From Lentimicrobiaceae bacterium (GTDB lineage Bacteria; Bacteroidota; Bacteroidia; Bacteroidales; JAGNHN01), in NCBI GenBank assembly GCA_018001695.1, contig JAGNHN010000019.1:1-57022 (forward strand): 57,022 bases of DNA. The letters are read 5' to 3'. Within the stretch, counting starts at the first letter, position 1; each line of letters opens with the position of its first letter. The position numbers and the translations under genes are program-made. Shown here piece by piece: positions 9,766 through 19,019 of the stretch. The notes under the pieces were generated by a model, which saw only the letters and a program-made list of their open reading frames with translations, searched no databases and had not been told where the DNA came from.

Positions 9766-11364
9766 TCAGAACAACTCATCGTATTTGGTCCACAGCTCAT
9801 CACCCAACAGCCAGGCACGCTCAACGACCTTTGTTCCCCAGCCCATGCTGTAGTTGGTGAGAAAAGTCCTCAATTCCCGGGGTTTTCCTTTCTGGTGGAT
9901 TTCGAGCGCCTGTTTCTCAAAGGATGCCTGGTTGTCAAAGAGTTCTTTTTGCCATGGTTTCCATACCGCATCCACATCATGACGCATATCGCCCCAGCGC
10001 TGTGCGGCCAGGGTGCCCATGCGGTTGAAAGCCCACCAGGCAGATTCCCGGGTATAACCCTTCGGCCTTCCAGGCGTTTTATAAGAAACAGGAAGATCCG
10101 TAACACCGGCATAGACAGGGATATAGATGGACGTTGCGACATTGTCCAGGGCCAACCAGGTCACACCGCCGATGTCATCCGGCAACCAGTCACGGCACTG
10201 GATAATGGTGGCATACATGGTATACCATCGGGCAATCGTGCGCTCCCCCCGCCAGCCCCATCCACCGTTGATGCGATGAAGTTTATTGGCATCATAAGGC
10301 ATATGTGGGTTGGCCAAAGGAGAAATGACCATTTTCCCATCTTTATCTGCAACGGTCAGCGTCTTGGTCATGTCAAACTCCGTGCCTTCAAAATAATCCT
10401 GAAAGACCATGACCAGATCCGGCAAGGTGACCGGCTTGTCAGGTTTAACGGAGAAGGGATAGTTCTCTGCATTGGGGTCCAGTTTCAGGGAGGGCGCGAG
10501 CAAATCAAACACCCGCCATTCACGCCTGCGGGCAGCCAGGGACGTCCTGCTCTCAGGAGCGTAGGCATAGCAGAACCGGAATGGTCCTTCCGCCGGGCTC
10601 CACCAACCGGAATCAATGGCCACCTGGAAAATGTTCTCAGATGCCATAAAATGCTCCGGGTCATCAAGATTGATTTCTTTAATGGTGCTTGCATTGGCAT
10701 TGACAGAGATATGGTCATCCGGTACACGCTGTGCCACCCAGATGGCTCCCATATTGCCTTTACCCGGCCCCACAACTTCAAAATGCCATACTTCCTTTTT
10801 ATCAGCAATGGTGAGGCATTCTCCGTAGTCATTCCACCCATAGGCTGCCAGCAGCTCCCCGGCCAGACGGATCGCATCCCTGGCTGTTGCTGTGCGTTCC
10901 AGCATAAGCTGACAAAGTCGCTGGCAGTCGATAAGACCCAGATCTGACTTAAGATTATCTCTGCCACCGAAGGTTGATTCCCCCATGGCAAGTTGTTTCT
11001 CATTCATGCAGGGATAGGCTGAATTGATAAATCCATGTGTATATGCCACCTGCGGAATTGTTCCGATGGGAACATTCTTATAGGTGGGCATGGCCAGGCT
11101 ATCAAATGGATCCCGGCGATACATGGTGGTCACTGAACCCGGGGCATGTTTGGCAGCCGGGCGTATATCCATTTCTGACCGGGTTCGGTGGCTATCATCT
11201 GTATGAGAGGTAATCACCGATCCATCCACGGTCGCTTTCTTACCGCAGGTAATGCTCGTACATCCATCGGGAAAACCACCCACCCAGTCCGGTCTTTCCT
11301 GCGAGATGCAAGTCAGGGAAATCATTAAAAGACCGGATAGAATTAAAAGAACGCTATTTCTCAT
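9766..11364 (-). CDS. C69 family dipeptidase (Ntn hydrolase), secreted
   Basis: A PepD-type dipeptidase. From the ATG at 11364 it has a signal peptide (MRNSVLLILSGLLMISLTC). It then carries the family signature GCTSITCGKKATVDGSVI, in which Cys35 is the predicted N-terminal nucleophile after processing. Longer starts (for example 11406) are disfavoured because a -7 box lies at 11386-11393. The 532-residue length fits secreted C69 members, which cleave dipeptides from peptide degradation in the periplasm. It is the third peptidase in the first 12 kb, which suggests a proteolytic lifestyle, though the genes are not one operon. Confidence 0.88.
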   Translation of the reverse strand: MRNSVLLILSGLLMISLTCISQERPDWVGGFPDGCTSITCGKKATVDGSVITSHTDDSHRTRSEMDIRPAAKHAPGSVTTMYRRDPFDSLAMPTYKNVPIGTIPQVAYTHGFINSAYPCMNEKQLAMGESTFGGRDNLKSDLGLIDCQRLCQLMLERTATARDAIRLAGELLAAYGWNDYGECLTIADKKEVWHFEVVGPGKGNMGAIWVAQRVPDDHISVNANASTIKEINLDDPEHFMASENIFQVAIDSGWWSPAEGPFRFCYAYAPESRTSLAARRREWRVFDLLAPSLKLDPNAENYPFSVKPDKPVTLPDLVMVFQDYFEGTEFDMTKTLTVADKDGKMVISPLANPHMPYDANKLHRINGGWGWRGERTIARWYTMYATIIQCRDWLPDDIGGVTWLALDNVATSIYIPVYAGVTDLPVSYKTPGRPKGYTRESAWWAFNRMGTLAAQRWGDMRHDVDAVWKPWQKELFDNQASFEKQALEIHQKGKPRELRTFLTNYSMGWGTKVVERAWLLGDELWTKYDELF

Positions 11365-11385
11365 CACGTTTGGCTTTGGTTGAAC

Positions 11386-11393
11386 CAAAAATA
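11386..11393 (-). promoter_or_regulatory. -7 box for the C69 dipeptidase
   Basis: On the minus strand the sequence reads TATTTTTG, matching TAnnTTTG, about 21 nt before the chosen start. No good -33 element was seen. Confidence 0.35.
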
Positions 11394-11512
11394 CATGCTT
11401 CAACAATGCCTGCCCGTTTTTTTTAGTCGAATAGATCGATTTTCAAGCCCGTCATGGTTAAAGCATTTCAGAACGATGCAGAAATGCTACCTTCGTAATC
11501 CAAGTTAATAGG

Positions 11513-11959
11513 ATGTATTCGATACTGGATGACCGTTTTTTTATGACGGAAGCCCTGAAAGAGGCAAAGTTTGCCATGGAGGCAGACGAGGTGCCTGTTG
11601 GGGCGGTGATCGTGCTTGATGGGCGTATCATTGCCAGGGGACACAACCAGACAGAACGGCTCACCGATGTGACAGCGCATGCTGAAATGCTTTGTCTGAC
11701 TGCTGCATCAGAATATCTTGGGGCCAAATATCTGGATAGCTGTACGCTTTATGTCACCCTGGAACCCTGTGTCATGTGCGCTGGCGCTATGCAGTGGGCT
11801 CAATTGGGGAGACTAGTTTACGGTGCCAGCGATGAAAAGCGCGGTTATACCTGCTATCATAGCAACATACTCCACCCTTCCACCAGCATTAGCCAGGGTG
11901 TAATGGGTGCAGAATGCGGGGCATTGCTTACTGACTTCTTCAGAAAGAAGCGTTACTGA
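11513..11959 (+). CDS. tadA: tRNA adenosine(34) deaminase TadA
   Basis: This enzyme converts adenosine 34 of the tRNA anticodon to inosine. The zinc deaminase motifs are complete: His56 and the catalytic Glu58 (TAHAE), with Cys86 and Cys89 (LEPCVMC). VGAVIV near residue 29 and YGASDEKRG near 110 are typical of TadA. The length of 148 residues is normal. The gene is convergent with a DUF2892 gene and their 3' ends overlap by 7 nt. A guanine deaminase-like function is the less likely alternative. Confidence 0.88.
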   Translation: MYSILDDRFFMTEALKEAKFAMEADEVPVGAVIVLDGRIIARGHNQTERLTDVTAHAEMLCLTAASEYLGAKYLDSCTLYVTLEPCVMCAGAMQWAQLGRLVYGASDEKRGYTCYHSNILHPSTSISQGVMGAECGALLTDFFRKKRY

Positions 11960-12174
11960 CTGGTCTTTCCTTGTTTAACCCGGCAGGTATTGATTCCGAG
12001 CAGGGTATACAAGCCACAGAACCCGAACAGACTGGTCAACAGCAATGCAATGGCCACGATGCCCAGAATAATCGCCAATGTCCCTGTGATCACATGTGTA
12101 AAGGCAAGTACACCGATCACAACGGCAACCAGGACACGAATAATGATATCAATACCGCCAACGTTCTTTTTCAT
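11953..12174 (-). CDS. DUF2892 small membrane protein
   Basis: A 73-residue protein that starts MKKNVGGIDIIIR, the usual DUF2892 opening. Two hydrophobic helices (about residues 9-30 and 32-55) are followed by GLYTLLGINTC, which includes the conserved cysteine of the family. DUF2892 domains also form the membrane part of YgaP-type rhodaneses, but no rhodanese domain is present. The function is unknown. It is divergent from the DUF3857 pair. Confidence 0.85.
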   Translation of the reverse strand: MKKNVGGIDIIIRVLVAVVIGVLAFTHVITGTLAIILGIVAIALLLTSLFGFCGLYTLLGINTCRVKQGKTSQ

Positions 12175-12186
12175 GTGATAGCTTAT

Positions 12187-12194
12187 TAATTTTG
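12187..12194 (+). promoter_or_regulatory. -7 box for the DUF3857 operon
   Basis: TAATTTTG matches TAnnTTTG and lies 24 nt before the ATG at 12219. The -33 region is only T-rich (about 12166-12170). Confidence 0.5.
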
Positions 12195-12218
12195 GTTAAA
12201 AATAACAAATAATTCAGG

Positions 12219-14174
12219 ATGAAGCTGATGTCTTCTTTAAATGTAATTAAGGCTCATCGCCGGCAAAGCCATTGGGGCTTACCGCCCGCAGCGATGCTCG
12301 TGATTTTCGGCCTTTTGCTGGTCGGTGGGACCGTTCGTGCAAAAGGACATAAGTTGATCTATGACAGCACCACTGTTTTCGTGGAGGAATCCGGACTGAG
12401 CAAGGTTCATGTTCATCAACGGTTCAAGGTAACCAGCATGGAAGGGGGCAAGGAGCTTTCTTCCCTCTTCCTGGATTACGACCCCCTCTCGGCCTGGGTC
12501 GAGTTCAGGGATGCAAGAATTCACCGAATAGGGGGTGACACCGAGATCATTTCCCTTGATAAGGTGCTGGATTATCCGGCTCCGGCACGGGCTATATATT
12601 GGGGTAGCCGCAAAAAAATGCTTCCTGTGGGCAGGCTGATGCCGGGTGATGAACTGGAAGTCAGATGGTTTCGTAAAGGATTTACCTACGCCCTGCTCGA
12701 AGGTGATGACGATGAGCGATACATCCCTCCCATGCGTGGACATTTCTATGATATCGTCCCCTTTTACAGTGACATTGATATCGATCTGAAATATTATGAA
12801 GTTTACCTGCCCAGGACCAAGACGCTGCAATTTTCTTTCTTCCATGGTCAGGCACAGACGCAGACGGCCATCAAAGGTGAGATGAACTGGTACGCATTCA
12901 GTATGAGCGACATAACACCGCTGAAAAGGGAAGCGCAGATGGTAGATCTATCTGATGTTGCACCCAAGCTCCTGCTGACAACCAGTCCTGACTGGGAGGC
13001 CAAATCAATGTGGTTCTATGGTGTCAATGAAGACTTTGGCAGCTTTGAATGGGACGATGCCATACTCAGGAAAACAAATGAGATATTGGACGGAGCCCTG
13101 AATGAAATAGACAGCATTTCCAGGCTTACACACTGGGTGGCGGATGAAATCAGATACTCGGGTATATCGATGGGAGAGGGAGAGGGATATACCCTGCATA
13201 AAGCCACGATGACATTTACAGACAGGGCTGGCGTTTGCAAGGACAAAGCAGGTATGCTTGTCGCCATGCTCAGGGCAGCCGGTTTTGAAAGCTATGCAGC
13301 CATGACCATGGCGGGATCACGCATCGAAGATATCCCTGCGGATCAGTTCAATCACAGTGTTACCGTTGTGAAGATGAAGGATGGTAGTTATATGCTGCTG
13401 GATCCTACATGGGTTCCTTTCGTGCGTGAGCTTTGGTCATCTGCAGAGCAGCAGCAGCAATACCTGAAGGGTTTGCCGGAAGGGGCAGATCTTATGACCA
13501 CTCCTGTTTCACCACCCGACCTTCACTATGTCAGGATGGATGGTTTCAGCGAGATAAAAGAAGACGGCACACTGCATGGTGGATTCACCATCAGCGGAGA
13601 AGGACAATCCGATGCAAATATCCGCAGGATGTTCACCTCCAACGCCTACCAGACCTGGAAACCCCAGTTGGAACAAGTACTGCGGGATGTCCATCCCCGC
13701 GCGGTCATCACAGGAATGGAGATGCCGGATCCCTACGATTATTCAGATCCGATCATGATCCGGATTCAATATATTATTCCTCAATACGCCACCGTGAGCG
13801 ACAAGGAGATCATCTTCATTCCCTTCACAGCGGCGGGCCTTTTCGAGCGGGCTATGCCCCATCTTGGCTTCAATATTAAACTTAAAGAGCGGAAGTATCC
13901 GTTCCGCGATCGTTGTAGCCGGCTGGTCGAGCTGTTTGAAGTCATCAAAGTACCTGCTTATAAGGAGGTCCGACACCTCCCTCCTCCTGCCAATGTCTCA
14001 GGTTCGGGTGCTTACGCTGAAGGATTATATACCGCCTATCCAGGAGAGGTCCGGATGTTCCAGCGTCTCCTTTTTTACAAACGCTTATATGAACCACAGG
14101 ATTGGCCTTCATTCAGGGAAGCCGTTGAATGGCAGAAAAGATATCAAAATGAACCCATTATTCTGGCACGATGA
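12219..14174 (+). CDS. DUF3857 and transglutaminase-like protein
   Basis: A 651-residue exported protein with a hydrophobic N-terminal segment at about residues 24-41. An N-terminal DUF3857 beta-domain (about 45-230) is followed by a transglutaminase-like domain with an intact triad: Cys340 (AGVCKDKA), His379 (FNHSV) and Asp395 (LLDPTW). The remainder is a DUF3858-type tail. Such proteins are widespread in Bacteroidota; their substrates are not established. It overlaps the next gene by 4 nt (ATGA), so the two are translationally coupled. Confidence 0.85.
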   Translation: MKLMSSLNVIKAHRRQSHWGLPPAAMLVIFGLLLVGGTVRAKGHKLIYDSTTVFVEESGLSKVHVHQRFKVTSMEGGKELSSLFLDYDPLSAWVEFRDARIHRIGGDTEIISLDKVLDYPAPARAIYWGSRKKMLPVGRLMPGDELEVRWFRKGFTYALLEGDDDERYIPPMRGHFYDIVPFYSDIDIDLKYYEVYLPRTKTLQFSFFHGQAQTQTAIKGEMNWYAFSMSDITPLKREAQMVDLSDVAPKLLLTTSPDWEAKSMWFYGVNEDFGSFEWDDAILRKTNEILDGALNEIDSISRLTHWVADEIRYSGISMGEGEGYTLHKATMTFTDRAGVCKDKAGMLVAMLRAAGFESYAAMTMAGSRIEDIPADQFNHSVTVVKMKDGSYMLLDPTWVPFVRELWSSAEQQQQYLKGLPEGADLMTTPVSPPDLHYVRMDGFSEIKEDGTLHGGFTISGEGQSDANIRRMFTSNAYQTWKPQLEQVLRDVHPRAVITGMEMPDPYDYSDPIMIRIQYIIPQYATVSDKEIIFIPFTAAGLFERAMPHLGFNIKLKERKYPFRDRCSRLVELFEVIKVPAYKEVRHLPPPANVSGSGAYAEGLYTAYPGEVRMFQRLLFYKRLYEPQDWPSFREAVEWQKRYQNEPIILAR

Positions 14175-16012
14175 GTAAGATGAAACCCATGAGATCTTAT
14201 ACCACACATATTATTATAGGTCTGTTTGCTTTAACAGCCTTCACCCCTTTCCAACTCCGTGGGCAGGAACAACAAGATGCTGTTTATCAGAAACTTGTTC
14301 ATGAGTACACCTTGCAGCCCGATGGCAGCATCGACTATCACCATTTCCGTCAGCTACGCATCGAATCCTATTATGCCTTCCACCGGAGGTTCGGTGAAAC
14401 ATTTGTCATCTACAATACAGATTTTGAGCGTTTATCGGTCAATGAAGCATTTACCATCATGGCAGACGGAAAGCGTATTCCGTTGCCTGACAACGCATTA
14501 AATGAAGTATTGCCCCGGCATGCTGAATCTTCTCCCCCTTCTAACAACCTAAGGGAAATGGTTATCACGCATACCGGACTGGAAAAGGGCGCTACGATTT
14601 ACCTGGATTATACCCTCAGGCGTTTTCCGGCACAGTGGCCGGTCATGTCAGGTGCCCAGGTGCTGGCTGAGGATGTTCCCGTCAAAGAGATGAGCTTCAT
14701 CCTGAGAGCGCCATCGGATATCATCATTCATCATAAACTGATCAATGCAGATATTGAACCTGGTGTAACCACCCGGAACGGGATGACAGAATACCGTTAT
14801 GAATTCAGGGATCTGGAGCCACTGGTAACACCCCCACACAGCGCTTCTCCTTTTTACCGCGCTCCGGCTATCCTGTTCAGCACCTCCACCGGGATGGATC
14901 AACTCAGGACCACCCTTACCCGGCAGGACGCGTTTAAATTCGAGGCTGATCCGGATATGATCCTTTTGGCGGACAGCCTCAGAAAAAAGCATGAAAACCC
15001 CCTGTCCCTGGGGTTGGCCTTGCAGGAACTGGTTCATAAATCAGTGGCTACCTGGCCTGTAAGCTTACGGGAATCCGGACTCAAGGTGAGGACAGCAGCA
15101 GAGGTATGGAACAGCGGTGGAGGAAATGCAGCCGAAAAAGCGGTACTATTGACTGCTTTTTGCCGTGCGGCAGGTTTAAAAGCCAGTGTGCATATCCGTG
15201 CAGAACGCATCCTCTTTGACAGGGGCATTGCCATGCCCGAAGTCTGGAGTGAATTCCTTGTCAGACTGGAAACCCCTTCAAAGTCTGCATGGCTTGATCC
15301 GCTGCATCTGCATTCCGGTAGCATGGATCAGGCTTCGGTCAACAAATACCTCATCCCCCTGGATCCCAAAGAAGCATTGATCGAGCAACCGGCTCCGGAA
15401 ATTCCTTCAGTAATTCAAATGCAGGCGCTGCTGGAATACACTGTAAAGAATGGGCTCATTGGCAATGTGGATCTCACGACATCAGGCGCTGCCTGCCCGG
15501 AATTCCTGCTGGCCAAAGGGGATGAAGCCTGGAAAGCAACAGGCAGGATCAACGGTTATCTTCTTGAAAGAGAAGACAAGAAAGGAAAACAAGCCATGCC
15601 CTGCTCTTTTTCCTTTGCGGTCAAATCAGAAGAAGCCCCTAAAACACTGGGCGGCTACACCCATCTTCTTCTTCCGGTACCTGGCAATGAACCCGGGATA
15701 CTCAGCCGTCCATTGGTCGACTATCCGCATATACCAACTGTCCTGGCCCACCCTGTGAGTCTCTCATATGAATGGACCATCACCCTTCCGAACGGTTACC
15801 GGCTGGCAGGGAAAATCCCGGATGAGGAGATTGGAAACGCCGCCGGTTCCTACAGGTCTACCATCCGTCAGGATAAGAATAAACTGATTATCAGACGAAC
15901 CCTGGAAATCTCAGCCATGATACTCAAGGACAGGGAAGGGTTTAGCAACCTGGTCAATGCGTGGCAGAGCCCACATTGGAAAGGTATTTATATTGTTGGA
16001 GGCAGGGAATAG
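14171..16012 (+). CDS. DUF3857 protein with degenerate transglutaminase domain
   Basis: A paralogue of the upstream gene (613 residues) with a signal peptide (about residues 8-30) and a DUF3857 domain. The transglutaminase core is recognisable (AEKAVLLTAFCRAAG against DKAGMLVAMLRAAG upstream), but the catalytic Cys position is Ala320 and the His position reads as Ser (VWSEFLV); only the Asp region (WLDPL) is kept. It is therefore predicted to be catalytically dead and may act as a binding or regulatory partner of the active paralogue. The start ATG overlaps the upstream stop. The 3' end is 5 nt from the dnaG stop. Confidence 0.8.
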   Translation: MSKMKPMRSYTTHIIIGLFALTAFTPFQLRGQEQQDAVYQKLVHEYTLQPDGSIDYHHFRQLRIESYYAFHRRFGETFVIYNTDFERLSVNEAFTIMADGKRIPLPDNALNEVLPRHAESSPPSNNLREMVITHTGLEKGATIYLDYTLRRFPAQWPVMSGAQVLAEDVPVKEMSFILRAPSDIIIHHKLINADIEPGVTTRNGMTEYRYEFRDLEPLVTPPHSASPFYRAPAILFSTSTGMDQLRTTLTRQDAFKFEADPDMILLADSLRKKHENPLSLGLALQELVHKSVATWPVSLRESGLKVRTAAEVWNSGGGNAAEKAVLLTAFCRAAGLKASVHIRAERILFDRGIAMPEVWSEFLVRLETPSKSAWLDPLHLHSGSMDQASVNKYLIPLDPKEALIEQPAPEIPSVIQMQALLEYTVKNGLIGNVDLTTSGAACPEFLLAKGDEAWKATGRINGYLLEREDKKGKQAMPCSFSFAVKSEEAPKTLGGYTHLLLPVPGNEPGILSRPLVDYPHIPTVLAHPVSLSYEWTITLPNGYRLAGKIPDEEIGNAAGSYRSTIRQDKNKLIIRRTLEISAMILKDREGFSNLVNAWQSPHWKGIYIVGGRE

Positions 16013-16017
16013 GAGGT

Positions 16018-17964
16018 TTAACGGCTGACGACACGGCCAAGGATTTCAGAAATGGCCACTTTTTTTCTGGAGAGCTCGTTCAGATCATGAAGTAGCAGTA
16101 AGGCATCTTCAACGTCTTCATGATCCCGCAGGGCTGACTGCAGTGCCAGCAGCTTCTTTTCAATATGCTGCAATTTGAGGGCATTGACGGCTATCAATAC
16201 GAGATCCCTCAGGTTTTCTTCCTCTGTCGGAACAACGATACGGTAACGATGCCAGTTCTGACTCAGGAAATAGGGACTGGAAATCAGATCGATCGCGAGT
16301 CTGGCGATGCGCATATCCCTATGCTGGAGGAAATGATCCAGTCCGGGAATGGTTTCTCTGGAGAGCGCTGCGATGTATTCATCCAGGATCATCCTGCAGC
16401 CTTCGTCTTCAAATCCCAGCTCTTCGTTGAGAATTTGATGTACGATATAGGTGGCTGTGTTCACTGCGATGCGTTCGGTTTTTTCATCGTCCACCGGTAG
16501 CTCAAGGATAAAATCCCTCGCGCCATGGTTCAACAGGATACGGATGATGTCTTTTTCCCTGACGGTGAAATCAACGACCTTTGCCTTCTGGGTAATTCCA
16601 GGCTCAGGAGGTAGGGAGGGCATTTCTTCCGGAATGGTAGTTGCGACATCGCGGCTGAGCCTTTTCCTGAGCATTTTATTCATCTCAAAGATGAGGTGTT
16701 GCTCGGGGAGGTCTATCATCTGGCTGCATTCGCGTATAAACACCTGCCGTTTGATGGCATCTGGTATCAGGGAGATTGACGTAACGATATCCCTGATGGC
16801 CTCGGCCCGTCGGAGGGGGTCGTTGCCCGCTTCTTTCATCAGAATACCGGCTTTGAACAACAGAAAGTTCTCAGCCCTGGCACGTATGAAGTCGCGCACC
16901 ACATTCACCCTGTTCTTACGGACATAAGAGTCCGGATCTTCTCCCTCCGGAAACAGGACAACCCTGACATTCAGCCCATGTTCCAGTATCATATCAATTC
17001 CCCTGAAAGAAGCCTTCAGTCCTGCTTCATCCCCATCATACAAAATGGTGATATTCTGCGTAAAGCGACTGATCAGCCGGATCTGATCTGCGGTCAGGGA
17101 TGTACCGGAAGAGGCCACGACATTGGTCAGCCCGGCCTGGTGGAGCGACATGACATCGGTATAGCCTTCCACCAGCAGACATTCATCCATGGTCATGATT
17201 GCGCTTCGGGCCTGGAACAGGCCATAAAGAACCTTACTTTTCTGATATATCTCAGTTTCAGGAGAATTGACATATTTGGGGCTGTCCTTGGCCTGTGTGA
17301 GGATACGGCCGGCAAAAGCAATCGGGTTGCCTGTCAGGTTCAGGATAGGAAAGATGACCCTCCCCCTGAAACGGTCGTACATCCGTTGATCTTTGCGGAT
17401 AGACAGTCCACTCTCCAGCAGGTATTCTGAAGAAAAACCCTCATTCAGGGCACGGGCAGTCAATGCATCCCATTCATCAGGACTATAACCGACCTGAAAT
17501 TTCTCCAGTATATCATCTCTGAAATCCCGTTCATGCAGGTAGCTGAGGCCGATGGCCTTTCCTTTCTCCGTGTTGCGCAAGGCATCCTGGAAATAGCGCA
17601 TGGCAAAAACATGCACCTGCATGAGGCTTTCCCGCTTGTTGCGTAATTCACGGTCTTCCTCCTCATCCCCTACCTCCTCAATGAGCTGGATGTTGTACTT
17701 GCGTGCCAGGTAGCGCAGGGCATCAGGATAACTCAGGTGCTCATGATCCATCAGAAATCCGATGGCGTTGCCACTTTTTCCGCAACCGAAGCATTTGAAG
17801 ATCCCCTTTGAGGGAGAAACACTGAAGGACGGTGTACGCTCATTATGAAAAGGACATAAGCCCAACATATTGGTTCCACGGCGTTTCAGGGACACGAAAT
17901 CCCCGATCACCTCTTCGATGCGTGCCGCATCCATGATGGCATCTATGCTTTCCTTTCTGATCAT
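16018..17964 (-). CDS. dnaG: DNA primase DnaG
   Basis: This enzyme makes RNA primers for chromosome replication. From the ATG at 17964 (MIRKESIDAIMDAARI, the usual Bacteroidota start) the CHC2 zinc site is Cys37, His40, Cys58, Cys61. The primase core (GRVIFPI, AGRILT, near 207-228) and TOPRIM domain (LLVEGYTDVMSLHQAG near 261; YDGDEAGLKA near 310) follow, with a helicase-binding C-terminal region. The 648-residue length is normal for the phylum. A start at 17979 is five codons longer and less likely. Confidence 0.95.
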   Translation of the reverse strand: MIRKESIDAIMDAARIEEVIGDFVSLKRRGTNMLGLCPFHNERTPSFSVSPSKGIFKCFGCGKSGNAIGFLMDHEHLSYPDALRYLARKYNIQLIEEVGDEEEDRELRNKRESLMQVHVFAMRYFQDALRNTEKGKAIGLSYLHERDFRDDILEKFQVGYSPDEWDALTARALNEGFSSEYLLESGLSIRKDQRMYDRFRGRVIFPILNLTGNPIAFAGRILTQAKDSPKYVNSPETEIYQKSKVLYGLFQARSAIMTMDECLLVEGYTDVMSLHQAGLTNVVASSGTSLTADQIRLISRFTQNITILYDGDEAGLKASFRGIDMILEHGLNVRVVLFPEGEDPDSYVRKNRVNVVRDFIRARAENFLLFKAGILMKEAGNDPLRRAEAIRDIVTSISLIPDAIKRQVFIRECSQMIDLPEQHLIFEMNKMLRKRLSRDVATTIPEEMPSLPPEPGITQKAKVVDFTVREKDIIRILLNHGARDFILELPVDDEKTERIAVNTATYIVHQILNEELGFEDEGCRMILDEYIAALSRETIPGLDHFLQHRDMRIARLAIDLISSPYFLSQNWHRYRIVVPTEEENLRDLVLIAVNALKLQHIEKKLLALQSALRDHEDVEDALLLLHDLNELSRKKVAISEILGRVVSR

Positions 17965-17976
17965 ATGGACAGTGAA

Positions 17977-17984
17977 CAAACTTA
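17977..17984 (-). promoter_or_regulatory. -7 box for dnaG
   Basis: The minus strand reads TAAGTTTG, matching TAnnTTTG, only 12 nt before the chosen start, which implies a very short leader and supports the 17964 start. The -33 element is unclear. Confidence 0.45.
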
Positions 17985-18077
17985 CATAAAAACAGGGTGG
18001 AATGGATGATTATTAATGGGCAATGGAGACGAGGCGAATAATCCGTATTGAAAATGTCGGTACTGTATCAGAAATAT

Positions 18078-18085
18078 TATCTTTG
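18078..18085 (+). promoter_or_regulatory. -7 box for the LytTR regulator
   Basis: TATCTTTG matches TAnnTTTG, 42 nt before the ATG at 18128. The -33 region is not clear. Confidence 0.45.
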
Positions 18086-18127
18086 TTTGCATAAGAAGAG
18101 AGCTGGAACAACTTATCCCGGTCGTCT

Positions 18128-18898
18128 ATGATTCGTGCCATCATTGTTGAGGATGAAAAGACATCCCGCGACACCTTGCGGGGATTGCTGCACCGCTATT
18201 GCGGAGAGGTTGAAATCGTGGGAGAGGCCGATGGGGTCTGGAAGGGTGTGCAGCTGATCCGGGACAAGAAACCGGATGTGGTGTTTCTGGATATTCAGAT
18301 GCCGGATGGCAGCGGTTTCCGCTTACTGGAAGAACTCAAGGATGTTCCTTTTGACATCATCTTCACAACGGCCTATGATGAGTTTGCCATCAAGGCCATT
18401 CGATACAGTGCATTGGATTACCTCCTCAAGCCCATCAATCCCGAGGAGCTGGTCATCGCGGTACAGAAGCTGAAAAAACAGGGATTTCACCGGAAGGCGG
18501 GTCACAGGTTGGATCATCTGCTGGAAATGATGCGGCAACCTGAATCAGAAAATAAGATTGTACTCTCTACCGCGGAGAAACTTTACATTGTGTACATCGA
18601 TGAAATCATCCGCTGTGAGTCTGACAACTACTATACCCTTTTCCGGTTCAGAGACGGAAAATCATTGTTGATTTCCAAGACGTTGAAAGAAAATGAAGAA
18701 CTCTTGAAGGAATACCATTTTATCCGGCCACATAAGTCCCACCTGGTCAATCTCAGGTATATCCGCAGTTATTCAAGAGATGAAGGCGGTGTTTTGATCA
18801 TGGAAGATGGAAGCCGGGTTCCTGTGTCGAGACGTAAACGGGAATCCGTTATTGAAGCCTTAAGTCATATTGGATCAGATAATTGGACCTTTGATTAA
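18128..18898 (+). CDS. LytTR-family response regulator (orphan)
   Basis: A cytosolic DNA-binding regulator. The receiver domain (1-120) has the acidic pocket VEDE at residues 7-10, the phospho-acceptor Asp55 (FLDIQMPDGSG), the Thr/Ser switch (TTAYDEF) and Lys in LLKP. The LytTR DNA-binding domain (about 145-250) contains RCESDNYYT and FIRPHKSHLVNL. The length of 256 residues is typical. No histidine kinase lies beside it. The only unpaired LytS-type kinase in the window is the propeller kinase 20 kb away (38464-41634), a possible partner by inference only. Confidence 0.92.
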   Translation: MIRAIIVEDEKTSRDTLRGLLHRYCGEVEIVGEADGVWKGVQLIRDKKPDVVFLDIQMPDGSGFRLLEELKDVPFDIIFTTAYDEFAIKAIRYSALDYLLKPINPEELVIAVQKLKKQGFHRKAGHRLDHLLEMMRQPESENKIVLSTAEKLYIVYIDEIIRCESDNYYTLFRFRDGKSLLISKTLKENEELLKEYHFIRPHKSHLVNLRYIRSYSRDEGGVLIMEDGSRVPVSRRKRESVIEALSHIGSDNWTFD

Positions 18899-18989
18899 TC
18901 AAAGGTTCTCCCTTCCGGTAACTTTTTGCTTCATGCCGAAAACTGATTACTTCCCTCAGGAATTTTTCCTGTGGTTAATTTTATGTTAA

Positions 18990-18997
18990 TAAATTTG
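18990..18997 (+). promoter_or_regulatory. -7 box for the 19020 gene
   Basis: TAAATTTG matches TAnnTTTG, 22 nt before the ATG at 19020. The upstream region is T-rich without a clear TTTG at the right distance. Confidence 0.4.
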
Positions 18998-19019
18998 AGG
19001 GCTTATTTCGGGAGAACAC

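Noticed and set aside
9895..10947. 350-residue plus-strand open frame antisense to the C69 dipeptidase
   Set aside because: It mirrors a complete family member on the other strand, has no recognisable domain and is rich in His/Arg/Ile as expected of antisense translation.
11953..11959. Functional meaning of the tadA/DUF2892 3' overlap
   Set aside because: A 7-nt overlap of convergent stop regions is ordinary in compact genomes.
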